From: Bifidobacterium stellenboschense
GTDB lineage: Bacteria; Actinomycetota; Actinomycetes; Actinomycetales; Bifidobacteriaceae
Assembly (NCBI RefSeq): GCF_000741785.1
Contig: NZ_JGZP01000009.1
Location: 1 to 46,613 of the forward strand
Length of the DNA: 46,613 nucleotides
Direction: 5' to 3'
The notes beneath the pieces are model-generated. The model had not been told where the DNA came from. It saw only the letters and a program-made list of their open reading frames with translations, and searched no databases. Of the stretch, positions 16,763 to 25,180 are shown one piece after another (position 1 is the stretch's first letter; every line of letters starts with the position of its first letter). The position numbers and the translations under genes were made by a program.

Positions 16763-17056
16763 GTGTCGATCAAGCTCACACCGCTGGAAGACAAGATCAT
16801 CGTCAAGCAGGCCGAGGCCGAGACCCAGACCGCGTCCGGTCTGTACATCCCGGACAACGCCAAGGAGAAGCCGCAGCAGGGCGAAGTCCTCGCCGTCGGC
16901 CCGGGCCGTCGCGACGACAAGGGCGAGCGCATCCCGGTCGACGTCAAGGTCGGCGACAAGGTCCTGTACTCCAAGTACGGCGGCACCGAAGTGCACTACG
17001 AGGGTGAGGACTACCTCATCATCGGCGCCCGCGACGTGCTCGCCATCCTCGGCTGA
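16763..17056 (+). CDS. groES: Co-chaperonin GroES
   Basis: A 97-aa Gro[42 protein letters not shown] (the mobile loop that docks on GroEL) and [11 protein letters not shown] are canonical. It forms the heptameric lid of the GroEL chamber. It starts at GTG with ACGAGGTGACC upstream. A CIRCE operator controls it. No groEL follows: a terminator and then moxR come next, so groEL must be elsewhere in the genome. Confidence 0.97.
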   Translation: MSIKLTPLEDKIIVKQAEAETQTASGLYIPDNAKEKPQQGEVLAVGPGRRDDKGERIPVDVKVGDKVLYSKYGGTEVHYEGEDYLIIGARDVLAILG

Positions 17057-17115
17057 GATCATCCGCGCACAGAGCGGCATGCGCATGCCGCATCGATCGT
17101 GCGAGTCGCGCAGCG

Positions 17116-17144
17116 AAGCCCCGGCACAACGCCGGGGCTTTCTT
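17116..17144 (+). terminator. Rho-independent terminator of groES
   Basis: AAGCCCCGGC-ACAAC-GCCGGGGCTT is followed by TCTTCG. Confidence 0.88.
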
Positions 17145-17165
17145 CGTATTCGTCCTATCGTCTCG

Positions 17166-17211
17166 CTCCCGCTGGCGGGAGCTGTCGAACGCAGTGAGAC
17201 TGAGGGTGGTC
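17166..17211 (+). repeat. Dispersed two-hairpin repeat, copy after groES
   Basis: CTCCCGCTGGCGGGAG forms the first hairpin; the second arm pair is degenerate (TGTCGAACGCAGTGAGACTG), and the TGAGGGTGGTC tail is kept. Confidence 0.8.
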
Positions 17212-17348
17212 CGGCGATCGCCGTAAGCGGCCGGGATGTTCCGCCGTCCCGGGAGACGTGTGCGCTCAGCGCGTAACCATGGTTGAAGCCCTGCGGCCGC
17301 CGGTCGTACACTGGACACGGATTCAGGCCCCGTCGAAGGAGCGCAGCC

Positions 17349-18308
17349 ATGACCGACGCATCCGGCATCCCCTCACGCATCGCCGCGACGCTGCGCGACG
17401 CGCTCGCCTGCCCGCCGGACGTCATCGAGCTCGCCGTCATCACGTTCGTCGCCGGAGGCCACCTGCTGCTCGAGGACGTGCCCGGCGTCGGCAAGACCAC
17501 GTTCGCCCGCGCGTTCGCCCGCGCCATCGACGGCGAGATCAGCCGCATCCAGTTCACCCCGGACATGCTGCCCGGCGACCTGACCGGCGTGAGCGTCTGG
17601 TCGCAGGGCGAGAACCGTTTCGTCTTCCACCCCGGACCCCTGTTCGCGAACATCGTCATCGCCGACGAGATCAACCGCGCGAACCCGAAGACACAATCCG
17701 CCATGCTCGAGGCGATGAACGAACGCCAGGTGAGCGTCGACGGCGAAACCCATCCGTTGCCCGACCCGTATTTCGTCATCGCCACGCAGAACCCGATCGA
17801 ACTGGAAGGCACCTACCCGTTGCCGGAAGCGCAGCTCGACCGGTTCATGACCTGCACCGCCTTCGGCTATCCGACCGCCGAAGCCGAGGCGCTGATGCTC
17901 ACCGCCGACGACTGGTCGCATCCGCTCGACCGCGTGCGCCGCGTCTGCTCCGCGACCGAGGCGGCATCCATCCGCCGCGAGGCACGCAAAGTGACGCTCG
18001 CGCGCCCGGTCGCCGACTACATCGTCGCCATCGTGCAGGCCACGCGCGACCGCGGCGACGTGCGCTACGGCGCATCGCCGCGCGCAGGTCTCGCGCTCGC
18101 CGCGATGGCGCGCGCCCGCGCGTTCATCGACGGCCGGTCCTACGTGTTGCCCGACGACGTGCGCACGCTCGCCATACCCGTGCTCGCCCACCGTCTCGTG
18201 CTCGACGAGACCGGCATGGCCGGCGTGGGGTACGGCGACGGCGCATTGGAACGCTCTCGCGCCATCGTCGCCGACGTGGTGCGCGGCATCGCCGTCCCGA
18301 GGGCGTGA
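17349..18308 (+). CDS. MoxR-family AAA+ ATPase
   Basis: A 319-aa AAA+ ATPase. The Walker A is DVPGVGKTTFARAF (near 43-56), the Walker B IVIADEINRANPKTQ (near 105-119), and the MoxR signatures LEGTYPLPEAQLDRF and SPRAGLAL are present. MoxR proteins act as chaperone-like remodelers of partner proteins, often encoded beside DUF58 and transglutaminase genes, as here. ATG at 17349 has GAAGGAGCGC upstream. The stop codon is 2 bp before the start of the DUF58-transglutaminase gene, so the two are almost certainly one transcript. Confidence 0.93.
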   Translation: MTDASGIPSRIAATLRDALACPPDVIELAVITFVAGGHLLLEDVPGVGKTTFARAFARAIDGEISRIQFTPDMLPGDLTGVSVWSQGENRFVFHPGPLFANIVIADEINRANPKTQSAMLEAMNERQVSVDGETHPLPDPYFVIATQNPIELEGTYPLPEAQLDRFMTCTAFGYPTAEAEALMLTADDWSHPLDRVRRVCSATEAASIRREARKVTLARPVADYIVAIVQATRDRGDVRYGASPRAGLALAAMARARAFIDGRSYVLPDDVRTLAIPVLAHRLVLDETGMAGVGYGDGALERSRAIVADVVRGIAVPRA

Positions 18309-18310
18309 CC

Positions 18311-21300
18311 ATGCGCCGTCACGGTCTGATCCGACCCACGGGCGTCTGCCTGCTGCTGGCCGTGTTCGGCGCGCTCGCCTGCTATGCGGGACTGCTGTTG
18401 GACGAGCGCACGCTGATGGCCACGGTCATCGTGGCCGCCGCGATGGCCGTGCTGTCGCTGTCCGTCGCCATCGCCCAGTGGGTGAAAGCCGGGCGCGGGG
18501 GTGCGGCGTACGTGGAAGGGGACGGGAACGTGCTGGGGCGGGCGTCGGCGCGGCGGACGCCCGCGGAGGGCGTGACCTCGAAGCGGGCGTGGTTGCGATC
18601 GGGGATGACGCGGCTGCTGCGGCCGTCCTATGTGACGGCCACGGCACTGTACGAGCGAGTCGACCAATACGGGAACGTCGTCGACCGATGGGCGGGAGCG
18701 CCGCCACGTGAACGCGGCCTGTACCGGCAGGTCGGCACGCTGCTGCGCTGGAGGTCGCCGTTCGGCCTGTTCGCGGTGCGGCGCCACATCGCCGCAACAG
18801 GGGAGACGCTTGTGCTTCCCGAAGCCTCGGATACGGCCGCGCAGGGGGCGGGCGTATCCGCGCTCGGCCGGTCCGCCGGACTGGTGGATACGGAGGATTC
18901 GGGAACCGTGCGCGGCTATGAGTCGGGCGATCCGATCCGACGGATCGCATGGCGGCACAGCGCCCGGCGAGGCAGGTTGATGACCCGTGAGAGCGAGGGG
19001 AATGAACGCGCCACCCTGCTGCTGGTCGTGAACGCGGACGGGACGGACGGCGTGGACGCGAGGCGGCTCGACGGGGTGGCCGCCGCGTTGCGTCCGTATG
19101 CGAAGGCGCGTCGCGGCATGGATGTGATGGCCACCGACGGCGTGCATGTGGCCGAAGGGGAGCGTGAGGTCCTGCGGTTCCTGGCCTCGGTGCGACCGGC
19201 CGGCGGACGGGACGACGCGCATGGCCGTGATCGGCTCCGCAGACGAATGTGCACGGTTCTTGGCCGAACGTGCATGGTTCTCAGGCGTATGTGCATGGTT
19301 CGGGGCGCTACCTGCACGATTCCGCGGGCAACGTGTGGCATTTCCGCCGCAACCTGCACGGCGTCGGTGGGAAACATCGTCCGTCGCCGTTCCGGCCCGG
19401 TGGAGGTGCTGGTCTGTGATGCCAGTGATTCCAACGGTTTGACTGCTTCCTTGCAGCGCTCGCCCATCGAGTCTGCGGTGCGTGTACTCGACCCCACCCC
19501 ACAGGAACGGGTCGAAATTCCACACGAACGGGCCGGAACTTCGCACGAACGCTCCGAAATCATGCAGGTTCCCTCCCGAACCATGCACAAGCGGCCCGAA
19601 ACCGTGCAGGTTCGCCATGCCGATCGGCGTATGGCCTCCGGGGAAGGCGGAGGAGCCGTCGGCGGAGTCCTCGGAGGAGCCGACAAGGCCCTTCGGATTC
19701 CCCGGATTGTCGCCTCGCTCGCCCTGCTGACGTACTTCGGTATCATGCTCAAGGCGCTCGCCGGCCTCGTGGAGCCCACGGGATGGTGGATATGGTTCGC
19801 CGCGGGGACGTTCGCCGTCGCCGCCCTTGTCCCGGCAGTGCCGGGGTATCCGCTCCGGGACGGACGTCCTGCGCGATTCGTGCATCCGGAACGTGTGGAA
19901 GTCCCAGGAACGACGGAGAAGAGGCACCCCGTCCGCTCCGCGCTGATGCGCGTGCTGTGCTTCACCGTCGTGCTCGTCGCCGCGACCCTCACGCTGATCG
20001 TCCTCCGATTGCGTGATGTCCCCGTCGCATCTGCCACCGGTGGCCCCGGCGGCTTCGCTGGCCTCCGGACCCGCTTCGTCGCCGCGCTGTCCACAGGATT
20101 CGACCAGCTCGACCGCCAGCTGCCGCCGCTGAGGGTGTCGCCGGCCTCCGACGTGCTGCTCATTCTCGTCATCGCCGTAGCGGTCCTCCTCATCCGAATC
20201 CTGCTCCTTTGGCGTCCGGCCGTCCCTCTGATCGCCGTCCTCCCCGTCGTCGCGCTCGCCGCAGACGCCGCGATGCTCGGTCATGTCGCCCCGTGGTGGG
20301 CGGTCGCCCTGCTCGCGTTCGCCTTCCCGATGAGCGTGTGGGCGTCGTCGCCCCGTCCCCTCGTGCCCCCGCGAGCAGTGCCCCCGCGAGCAGTGTCCCC
20401 TCGAGCGGTGCCCGCCGTGCTCGCCGCGCTCACGGTCATGGCCGTCACATTGGCCGGCACCCCCGCCGCGGAGACCCTCGCCTACCGGGTGCCATTGTCG
20501 ATCGGCGAGGGCGGCGGCATGTTCTCGTCGAACACGGTCAGCCCGCTCATCGACCTGAAACGCAACATCGACGCCGGCTCCGACTCGACCGTGTTCAGCT
20601 ATTCCGCCGACCGCCGCCTGTATCTGAAGCTCAGTACGCTCGACGCGTTCGACGGCGACACATGGGGGTACGACAACGAGCTCGCCATCGACGCCGGCCT
20701 GTACGGTTCGGGCATCCGCCTCGGCCGCGACGCGTCCGACGACCTGACGATGGAGCAACGCCGCGGCGGCGACCCGCTCGGCGTCTACGCGTGGATGCTC
20801 GGCTACGCCGGCTACGGCGCGTCCGGCCTCGAATCCGGCGGTGGCACCCAGATCGACGAACGCACGCTCGAACGCTACGAGGCGACCGCGAACGTGCGCA
20901 TCGACACGCTGCGATCCCGTTTCCTGCCGGTTCCCGGCATCGCCAGCGGGGCGAACAACATCGGCTCCTCCTGGCTGCGGTACCGCGACGGCAGCCTGTA
21001 CAACCGCGCCGACGCCACCTCCGACGGCATGCGGTACACGGTGACGGGCACCTACGTCGATCCCATCACGTCGGACGCGGGCTTCTCGACGCTCGACCCG
21101 GTGCGCGAGGTCGTCGCCGCATTGGAACGGCAGCGTGACGATGCGTCCGATCGGGTCGCCGGCTGGTTCGAGGCGCGTCGCACGATCGCCGATGCGGGAT
21201 TGGGGGAGACGCGCGACGGGTTCGCCGTGGTCCGCGCCTCCATCGACGTCGACGGCGTCGTGAGCGCCCCCGACGGTACGCGCATCGGCAAGGTGAGCGC

Positions 21301-22942
21301 CTACAGCATGGCGTTCTCCGGCGAGCAGGACAACGACCGCGTGTGGGGCGGCGGGACGACGACGCCTTCCGCGGGCCGATACTCCCAGCATCCCTCCCAT
21401 ATCGCCTTCGACGATGCGTTCGAGACACGATACGGCGCCGACGGCGCCGGCATCGTCTACGGCTTCTCCGAGAACGGCGACGCCGTGACCCTCGTGATGC
21501 CCCTCACGGACATGACCGGCTCCGACGGCTCTTCCGACGGCCGATCCGACTCCGGCGCGTCGACCGTCTGGGCGCAGAACGCCATCACCATCCTCTTCCA
21601 ATCCGACACCACCACGTCCATCGCCGTGGAGGCGGGGTCCGCCGACAACGACCGGACCACGGCCCGCCGCATCCTCGCCATGGCCGCCGCCTCCGACAAG
21701 GCGGCCCATGCGGGCCGCTACACGTCCCTGCCGAAGACGCTGCCGGCCAACGTGCGCGCCGTCGTGCGCCGGTCGCGCGCGGACGGCGTCGCCGCGAAGG
21801 CCGGATCCTACGGCGAGCAGGTGCGCGCCATGCGCTGGCTCGTCGGGTATTTCACCGACAAGGCCAACCGTTTCACGTATTCGCTGGACGCGCCGGACGG
21901 CGACGGTCGCTCCAACATGCAGGTCATCGACGACTTCCTCGACCCCGACACCGGCCATGCCGGCTACTGCCAGCACTACGCCTCCGCGCTCGCCGTGCTC
22001 GGACGCGCGATGGGCGTGCCGACGCGCATCGTGCTCGGCTACAACGCGGGCACGAACGCGCGCGATGCCGATGGCTACTTCCCGGTGGCGTCGCGTCAGC
22101 TGCACGCGTGGGTCGAAGCGTATCTGGACGGCGTCGGCTGGGTGTCGTTCGATGTGACGCCGCCGAGCGAGGAGAACGGCACGCTGACCGCCGACGGCAC
22201 GACCGCCGCGTCCGACGGTTCGTCTGCCGGCTCCTCGGGCACGTTGACCGGCGACGACGGGTCCGCCGTCACCGAATTCGACACGACGGGGAACGGCGGC
22301 TCGTCCGCGCGACGGAACGGCGCGGAGGACAAGACCGCCGGGAAGTCCGCCGACGCCACCGAGGGCAAGGAGGCCGGCGACGGTTCGTCCGAGGCGTCCG
22401 GTCCGCCCGTCTGGTTCACGCACGTCGCCGCATGGTTCGCGGCGTTGCCGGTATGGGCGCGTGTCGCGCTCGCCGTCGGCGTGGCCGCGGTGGCGCTCGT
22501 CGCGTGCGTGCTCGCGCCTCGCGCCGTGCGCACGTTGCGGCGGCGTCGGTGCGTCGCCGCCGCACGCCGCGCCGCGTCCGCCGGCGGTGGTTCCGGTGGT
22601 TCCGGTGACGATGATTCCGGCGGCGGTGGCGGCGGTTCCGGCGGGGATGGCGGGGACGATGCCGCCGCGCTGCGTGCGGCCGCGTGGCGCATGGCGTGGC
22701 GTGAGATACGACGCGAGGGACGTGCGGCGGGTGCGCGGTGGGACGCCGCCGACACCGACCTGATGATTGCCGACCGCATCGCCGATGTCTGGCCGTCAGG
22801 CGCGGATGACGATCACGGGCGTCGCGCCATGATCCTCCGGGTCGCCCGTGCCGCCGATTCGGTCGCGTTCGGCGGCGCCGCGCCCCAGGTCGACGATCTG
22901 GCCGATGGCCTCGATGCGCTGTTCGCCGCGACACGCCGATGA
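18311..22942 (+). CDS. DUF58-transglutaminase fusion membrane protein
   Basis: A single 1543-aa ORF covering what are normally two neighbouring genes. Part 1 (about 1-300) has two N-terminal helices and the DUF58 signature GYESGDPIRRIAWRHSA near 200-217. Part 2 (about 460-1543) has several transmembrane helices (about 475-720), an extracytoplasmic region and a transglutaminase-like core with an intact triad: Cys1220 (GYCQHYASA), His1265 (LHAWVEAY) and Asp1281 (FDVTPP). A further helix near 1378-1400, a Gly-rich run (about 1420-1445) and a helical C-terminal domain follow. Such proteins process or cross-link cell-envelope targets with MoxR. The linker (about 313-440) is made of a 7-residue repeat encoded by 21-nt repeats in both orientations. 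No start codon with a ribosome binding site separates the halves, so a true fusion is likely. An alternative is a sequencing frameshift. Confidence 0.82.
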   Translation: MRRHGLIRPTGVCLLLAVFGALACYAGLLLDERTLMATVIVAAAMAVLSLSVAIAQWVKAGRGGAAYVEGDGNVLGRASARRTPAEGVTSKRAWLRSGMTRLLRPSYVTATALYERVDQYGNVVDRWAGAPPRERGLYRQVGTLLRWRSPFGLFAVRRHIAATGETLVLPEASDTAAQGAGVSALGRSAGLVDTEDSGTVRGYESGDPIRRIAWRHSARRGRLMTRESEGNERATLLLVVNADGTDGVDARRLDGVAAALRPYAKARRGMDVMATDGVHVAEGEREVLRFLASVRPAGGRDDAHGRDRLRRRMCTVLGRTCMVLRRMCMVRGATCTIPRATCGISAATCTASVGNIVRRRSGPVEVLVCDASDSNGLTASLQRSPIESAVRVLDPTPQERVEIPHERAGTSHERSEIMQVPSRTMHKRPETVQVRHADRRMASGEGGGAVGGVLGGADKALRIPRIVASLALLTYFGIMLKALAGLVEPTGWWIWFAAGTFAVAALVPAVPGYPLRDGRPARFVHPERVEVPGTTEKRHPVRSALMRVLCFTVVLVAATLTLIVLRLRDVPVASATGGPGGFAGLRTRFVAALSTGFDQLDRQLPPLRVSPASDVLLILVIAVAVLLIRILLLWRPAVPLIAVLPVVALAADAAMLGHVAPWWAVALLAFAFPMSVWASSPRPLVPPRAVPPRAVSPRAVPAVLAALTVMAVTLAGTPAAETLAYRVPLSIGEGGGMFSSNTVSPLIDLKRNIDAGSDSTVFSYSADRRLYLKLSTLDAFDGDTWGYDNELAIDAGLYGSGIRLGRDASDDLTMEQRRGGDPLGVYAWMLGYAGYGASGLESGGGTQIDERTLERYEATANVRIDTLRSRFLPVPGIASGANNIGSSWLRYRDGSLYNRADATSDGMRYTVTGTYVDPITSDAGFSTLDPVREVVAALERQRDDASDRVAGWFEARRTIADAGLGETRDGFAVVRASIDVDGVVSAPDGTRIGKVSAYSMAFSGEQDNDRVWGGGTTTPSAGRYSQHPSHIAFDDAFETRYGADGAGIVYGFSENGDAVTLVMPLTDMTGSDGSSDGRSDSGASTVWAQNAITILFQSDTTTSIAVEAGSADNDRTTARRILAMAAASDKAAHAGRYTSLPKTLPANVRAVVRRSRADGVAAKAGSYGEQVRAMRWLVGYFTDKANRFTYSLDAPDGDGRSNMQVIDDFLDPDTGHAGYCQHYASALAVLGRAMGVPTRIVLGYNAGTNARDADGYFPVASRQLHAWVEAYLDGVGWVSFDVTPPSEENGTLTADGTTAASDGSSAGSSGTLTGDDGSAVTEFDTTGNGGSSARRNGAEDKTAGKSADATEGKEAGDGSSEASGPPVWFTHVAAWFAALPVWARVALAVGVAAVALVACVLAPRAVRTLRRRRCVAAARRAASAGGGSGGSGDDDSGGGGGGSGGDGGDDAAALRAAAWRMAWREIRREGRAAGARWDAADTDLMIADRIADVWPSGADDDHGRRAMILRVARAADSVAFGGAAPQVDDLADGLDALFAATRR
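19249..19371 (+). repeat. Array of a 21-nt repeat (forward), inside the DUF58-transglutaminase ORF
   Basis: Six degenerate units start at 19249, 19270, 19291, 19312, 19333 and 19354. The consensus start is GTGCATGGTTC. In the reading frame of the host gene this gives a heptad with a Cys every seven residues (RMCTVLG, RTCMVLR, RMCMVRG, ATCTIPR and so on). Confidence 0.88.
19497..19620 (-). repeat. Second array of the same 21-nt repeat (inverted)
   Basis: Five units at 19505, 19526, 19547, 19568 and 19589 (plus partial ends) read on the plus strand as GAACGGGTCGAAATTCCACAC and variants. Their reverse complements are the same family as 19249-19371 (for example GTGCATGGTTCGGGAGGGAAC). The two arrays face each other across about 125 bp and could pair into a large imperfect stem. 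Confidence 0.85.
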
Positions 22943-23121
22943 GAGGGTTCCCGAGGATAGTTCGGAGAGGCTTCCGGCGTTCGAATCCAGCGTCGGAAGC
23001 CCGGGGACACCCTCGCGACACGCCGGTGCGGCGGAAAAGTTGCGCATTTGATTTTCGTTGGTATTTCAACGTTTTCAGGTTGCGCGGAGGGTGGTTTCGC
23101 GGGGTGTTCGCCGCCTTCGGG

Positions 23122-23150
23122 TTGCGCGACCGGAAAACCCGTGGCATGAT
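23122..23150 (+). promoter_or_regulatory. Putative promoter of the tRNA cluster
   Basis: TTGCGC at 23122-23127 and CATGAT at 23145-23150 are spaced by 17 bp, about 48 bp before tRNA-Tyr. Two further TTGCGC motifs lie upstream (23041 and 23088 region). The rest of the 255-bp gap shows no gene. Confidence 0.45.
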
Positions 23151-23197
23151 GTTCGAGTTGCCTGACGAGGTCAAGACCTCGGCGGGAAACAGAGACT

Positions 23198-23279
23198 GGC
23201 GGATTTCCCAAGCGGTCAAAGGGAGCTGACTGTAAATCAGCCGCTTCGTGCTTCAGTGGTTCGAATCCACTATCCGCCA
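23198..23279 (+). tRNA. tRNA-Tyr (GTA)
   Basis: The acceptor stem GGCGGAT/ATCCGCC, discriminator A, a long variable arm and the T-loop GTTCGAATC are present. The anticodon GTA is at 23232-23234. CCA is not encoded. Confidence 0.95.
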
Positions 23280-23280
23280 C

Positions 23281-23352
<72 letters not shown>

Positions 23353-23356
23353 CTCT

Positions 23357-23430
23357 GGCGGGGTAGCTCAGCTGGCTAGAGCGTACGACTCATAATCGTA
23401 AGGTCAAGAGTTCGAGCCTCTTCCTCGCTA
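23357..23430 (+). tRNA. tRNA-Met (CAT), elongator type
   Basis: The anticodon CAT is at 23391-23393. The D-arm is GCTCAGCTGGCTAGAGC and the T-loop GTTCGAGCC. The acceptor stem GGCGGGG pairs with CCTCGCT including G-U pairs. The first pair is G-U, and the three G-C pairs of initiator tRNA are absent from the anticodon stem. Confidence 0.93.
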
Positions 23431-23492
23431 CAAATCGCGCCCGCCAACCGGCGGGCGCATATTATACCTAGTAAACACAGAGGTGAATAACA

Positions 23493-23660
23493 ATGGCTAA
23501 GAGCGCCGACATCCGTCCGGGCATCACGCTGGCCTGCACCGAGTGCAAGGAGCGTAACTACATCACGACGAAGAACCGTCGCAACACGCCCGACCGTCTC
23601 GAGCTGAAGAAGTTCTGCCCGCGCTGCGGCAAGCAGACCGTGCACCGCGAGACCCGCTGA
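23493..23660 (+). CDS. rpmG: 50S ribosomal protein L33
   Basis: A 55-aa L33: [18 protein letters not shown], then [20 protein letters not shown] and [14 protein letters not shown]. Both CxxC pairs are intact, so this is the zinc-binding form. Many Actinobacteria keep a zinc-free paralogue elsewhere for zinc starvation. It starts at ATG with AGAGGTGA upstream and lies 62 bp after tRNA-Met, a tRNA-rpmG arrangement common in the phylum. It is followed by a terminator. Confidence 0.96.
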   Translation: MAKSADIRPGITLACTECKERNYITTKNRRNTPDRLELKKFCPRCGKQTVHRETR

Positions 23661-23678
23661 GCACATTCGAGTTTTGCG

Positions 23679-23707
23679 AAGACCCGGCCGTATGGCCGGG
23701 TCTTTTC
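23679..23707 (+). terminator. Rho-independent terminator of the tRNA-rpmG unit
   Basis: AAGACCCGGCC-GTAT-GGCCGGGTCTT is followed by TTCGT. Confidence 0.9.
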
Positions 23708-23785
23708 GTATTCCCGGAGGTTTTTCCCGCTTTGTTCATGCCGCTTTCGGGCGAGCCCGCCAAGCCGCGGATAGGATAGGCAACT

Positions 23786-25075
23786 ATGACCAGCTTTGCA
23801 GAGATCACCACGATCGGTGTGGGCGGCGAGATCGCCCGTTTCGTCGAACCGACCACGCGCGTCGGCGTCATCGAGGCCGTCGAAGGGGCGGATGAGTACG
23901 GGCTGCCCCTGTGCGTCATCGGCGGCGGCTCCAACATGCTCGTCTCCGACGAGCCGTTCCCCGGCGTCGTCGTGCGTGACGCGCGTCGCCGCATCACCGT
24001 GCCCGACGAGGCGGCCCCCGTCGAGGGGAGCGACCGCACCGTGCACGTGAACGCGGAGGCGGGCGCCAACTGGGACGATTTCGTCGCGTTCACCGTCGAA
24101 CTCGGCTTGGAGGGTGTCGAGGGCCTGTCCGGCATCCCCGGCACGGTGGGCGCGTCCGTCGTGCAGAACATCGGCGCCTACGGCCAGGAGGTCGCCACGT
24201 CCGTCGAATCGGTGGAGGTGTGGGACCGCGAGACGAAGACCACATGCGACCTCAAGCCCGCGGATCTGAAGTTCGGCTACCGTTCCTCCGCGCTGAAGTC
24301 GAGCATGTATGCGGCGCCCGCCACGCCGGCCGACCGGTTCTTCCCGACGCCGCGCTTCGTGGTGCTGTCCGTCACGTTCGCGCTGCGTCACAGCGCCGAG
24401 GGCACGGTCGGATTCGGCCAGTTGGCGAAGGCGCTCGGCGTCGAAGTGGGCGCGCGGATGGCCACCACCGCCATCCGCGACACGGTGCTCAAGGTGCGCG
24501 CCGCCAAAGGCATGCTCGAGGACCCGACCCGCTACGCCCTGCCGGACATGGCCGACACGAAGCGCGAAGGCAACGTCGTCGCCGATCTGAAGCGCCTCGC
24601 CGCCACGGGCGCGCCGGCCGCCACCGTCGCGCCGGTCGCCGCGGACGGTTCCGGCCTGCCCACGCCCGACTGGGACCGCCACAGCTGCGGCTCGTTCTTC
24701 ATGAACCCGATCCTGCCCGAAGCCGAGGCCGCGCGTCTGCCCGAGGACGCGCCGCGCTTCGCCGCCACGCTGCCCGACGGCACGCCCGGCGTGAAGACCT
24801 CCGCCGCGTGGCTCATCGACCACGCCGGATTCCACAAGGGATTCGCCGTGGGGGAGACGGACGGCGCGGCGACTCCGGAGACCGCGGCGGCCGCGGAACC
24901 GGCCGCTCCGGCGAGCCTGTCCACGCGGCACACGCTCGCCCTGACGAACCGCGGAGGCGCCACCGCGGCGGACGTCGTCGCCCTCGCCAAGACCATCCAG
25001 CGGGGCGTGAAGGAACGGTTCGGCGTGGCGCTCGTGCCCGAGCCGGTGTGCATCGGCATCGACCTGCGCCCCTGA
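23786..25075 (+). CDS. murB: UDP-N-acetylenolpyruvoylglucosamine reductase
   Basis: A 429-aa MurB, the FAD enzyme that reduces UDP-GlcNAc-enolpyruvate to UDP-MurNAc for peptidoglycan. FAD-binding marks are TTIGVGGEIARFVEP and LCVIGGGSNMLVSDEPF. GLSGIPGTVGASVVQNIGAY is diagnostic, as is YRSSALKS (substrate Arg near 165). The proton donor Ser lies in SCGSFFMNP near 302 and the Glu in VPEPVCIGIDLRP near 418. It is longer than most MurB because of Ala-rich insertions near 275-295 and 355-385, so the core is intact. The start at 23786 begins at the family position; only a weak AGGATAGG lies upstream. Confidence 0.95.
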   Translation: MTSFAEITTIGVGGEIARFVEPTTRVGVIEAVEGADEYGLPLCVIGGGSNMLVSDEPFPGVVVRDARRRITVPDEAAPVEGSDRTVHVNAEAGANWDDFVAFTVELGLEGVEGLSGIPGTVGASVVQNIGAYGQEVATSVESVEVWDRETKTTCDLKPADLKFGYRSSALKSSMYAAPATPADRFFPTPRFVVLSVTFALRHSAEGTVGFGQLAKALGVEVGARMATTAIRDTVLKVRAAKGMLEDPTRYALPDMADTKREGNVVADLKRLAATGAPAATVAPVAADGSGLPTPDWDRHSCGSFFMNPILPEAEAARLPEDAPRFAATLPDGTPGVKTSAAWLIDHAGFHKGFAVGETDGAATPETAAAAEPAAPASLSTRHTLALTNRGGATAADVVALAKTIQRGVKERFGVALVPEPVCIGIDLRP

Positions 25076-25180
25076 GCGGCGTCCCGTCCCGAATGTGGGG
25101 AAAGGGCCTTCGCGTCGCAATCCGGTGGGCATATACTATGCCGTTGAACCTAACCGGAGAGACAAGAAGGTCCCAGCACC

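Noticed and set aside
16763..17056. A groESL operon
   Set aside because: Only groES is present; a terminator, a dispersed repeat and moxR follow, so groEL is not here.
19146..19442. An alternative protein from another frame of the 21-nt repeats (NVHGS-like units)
   Set aside because: The DUF58-transglutaminase frame is continuous through the region and carries the conserved domains; the other frame has no start with a ribosome binding site and no domain.
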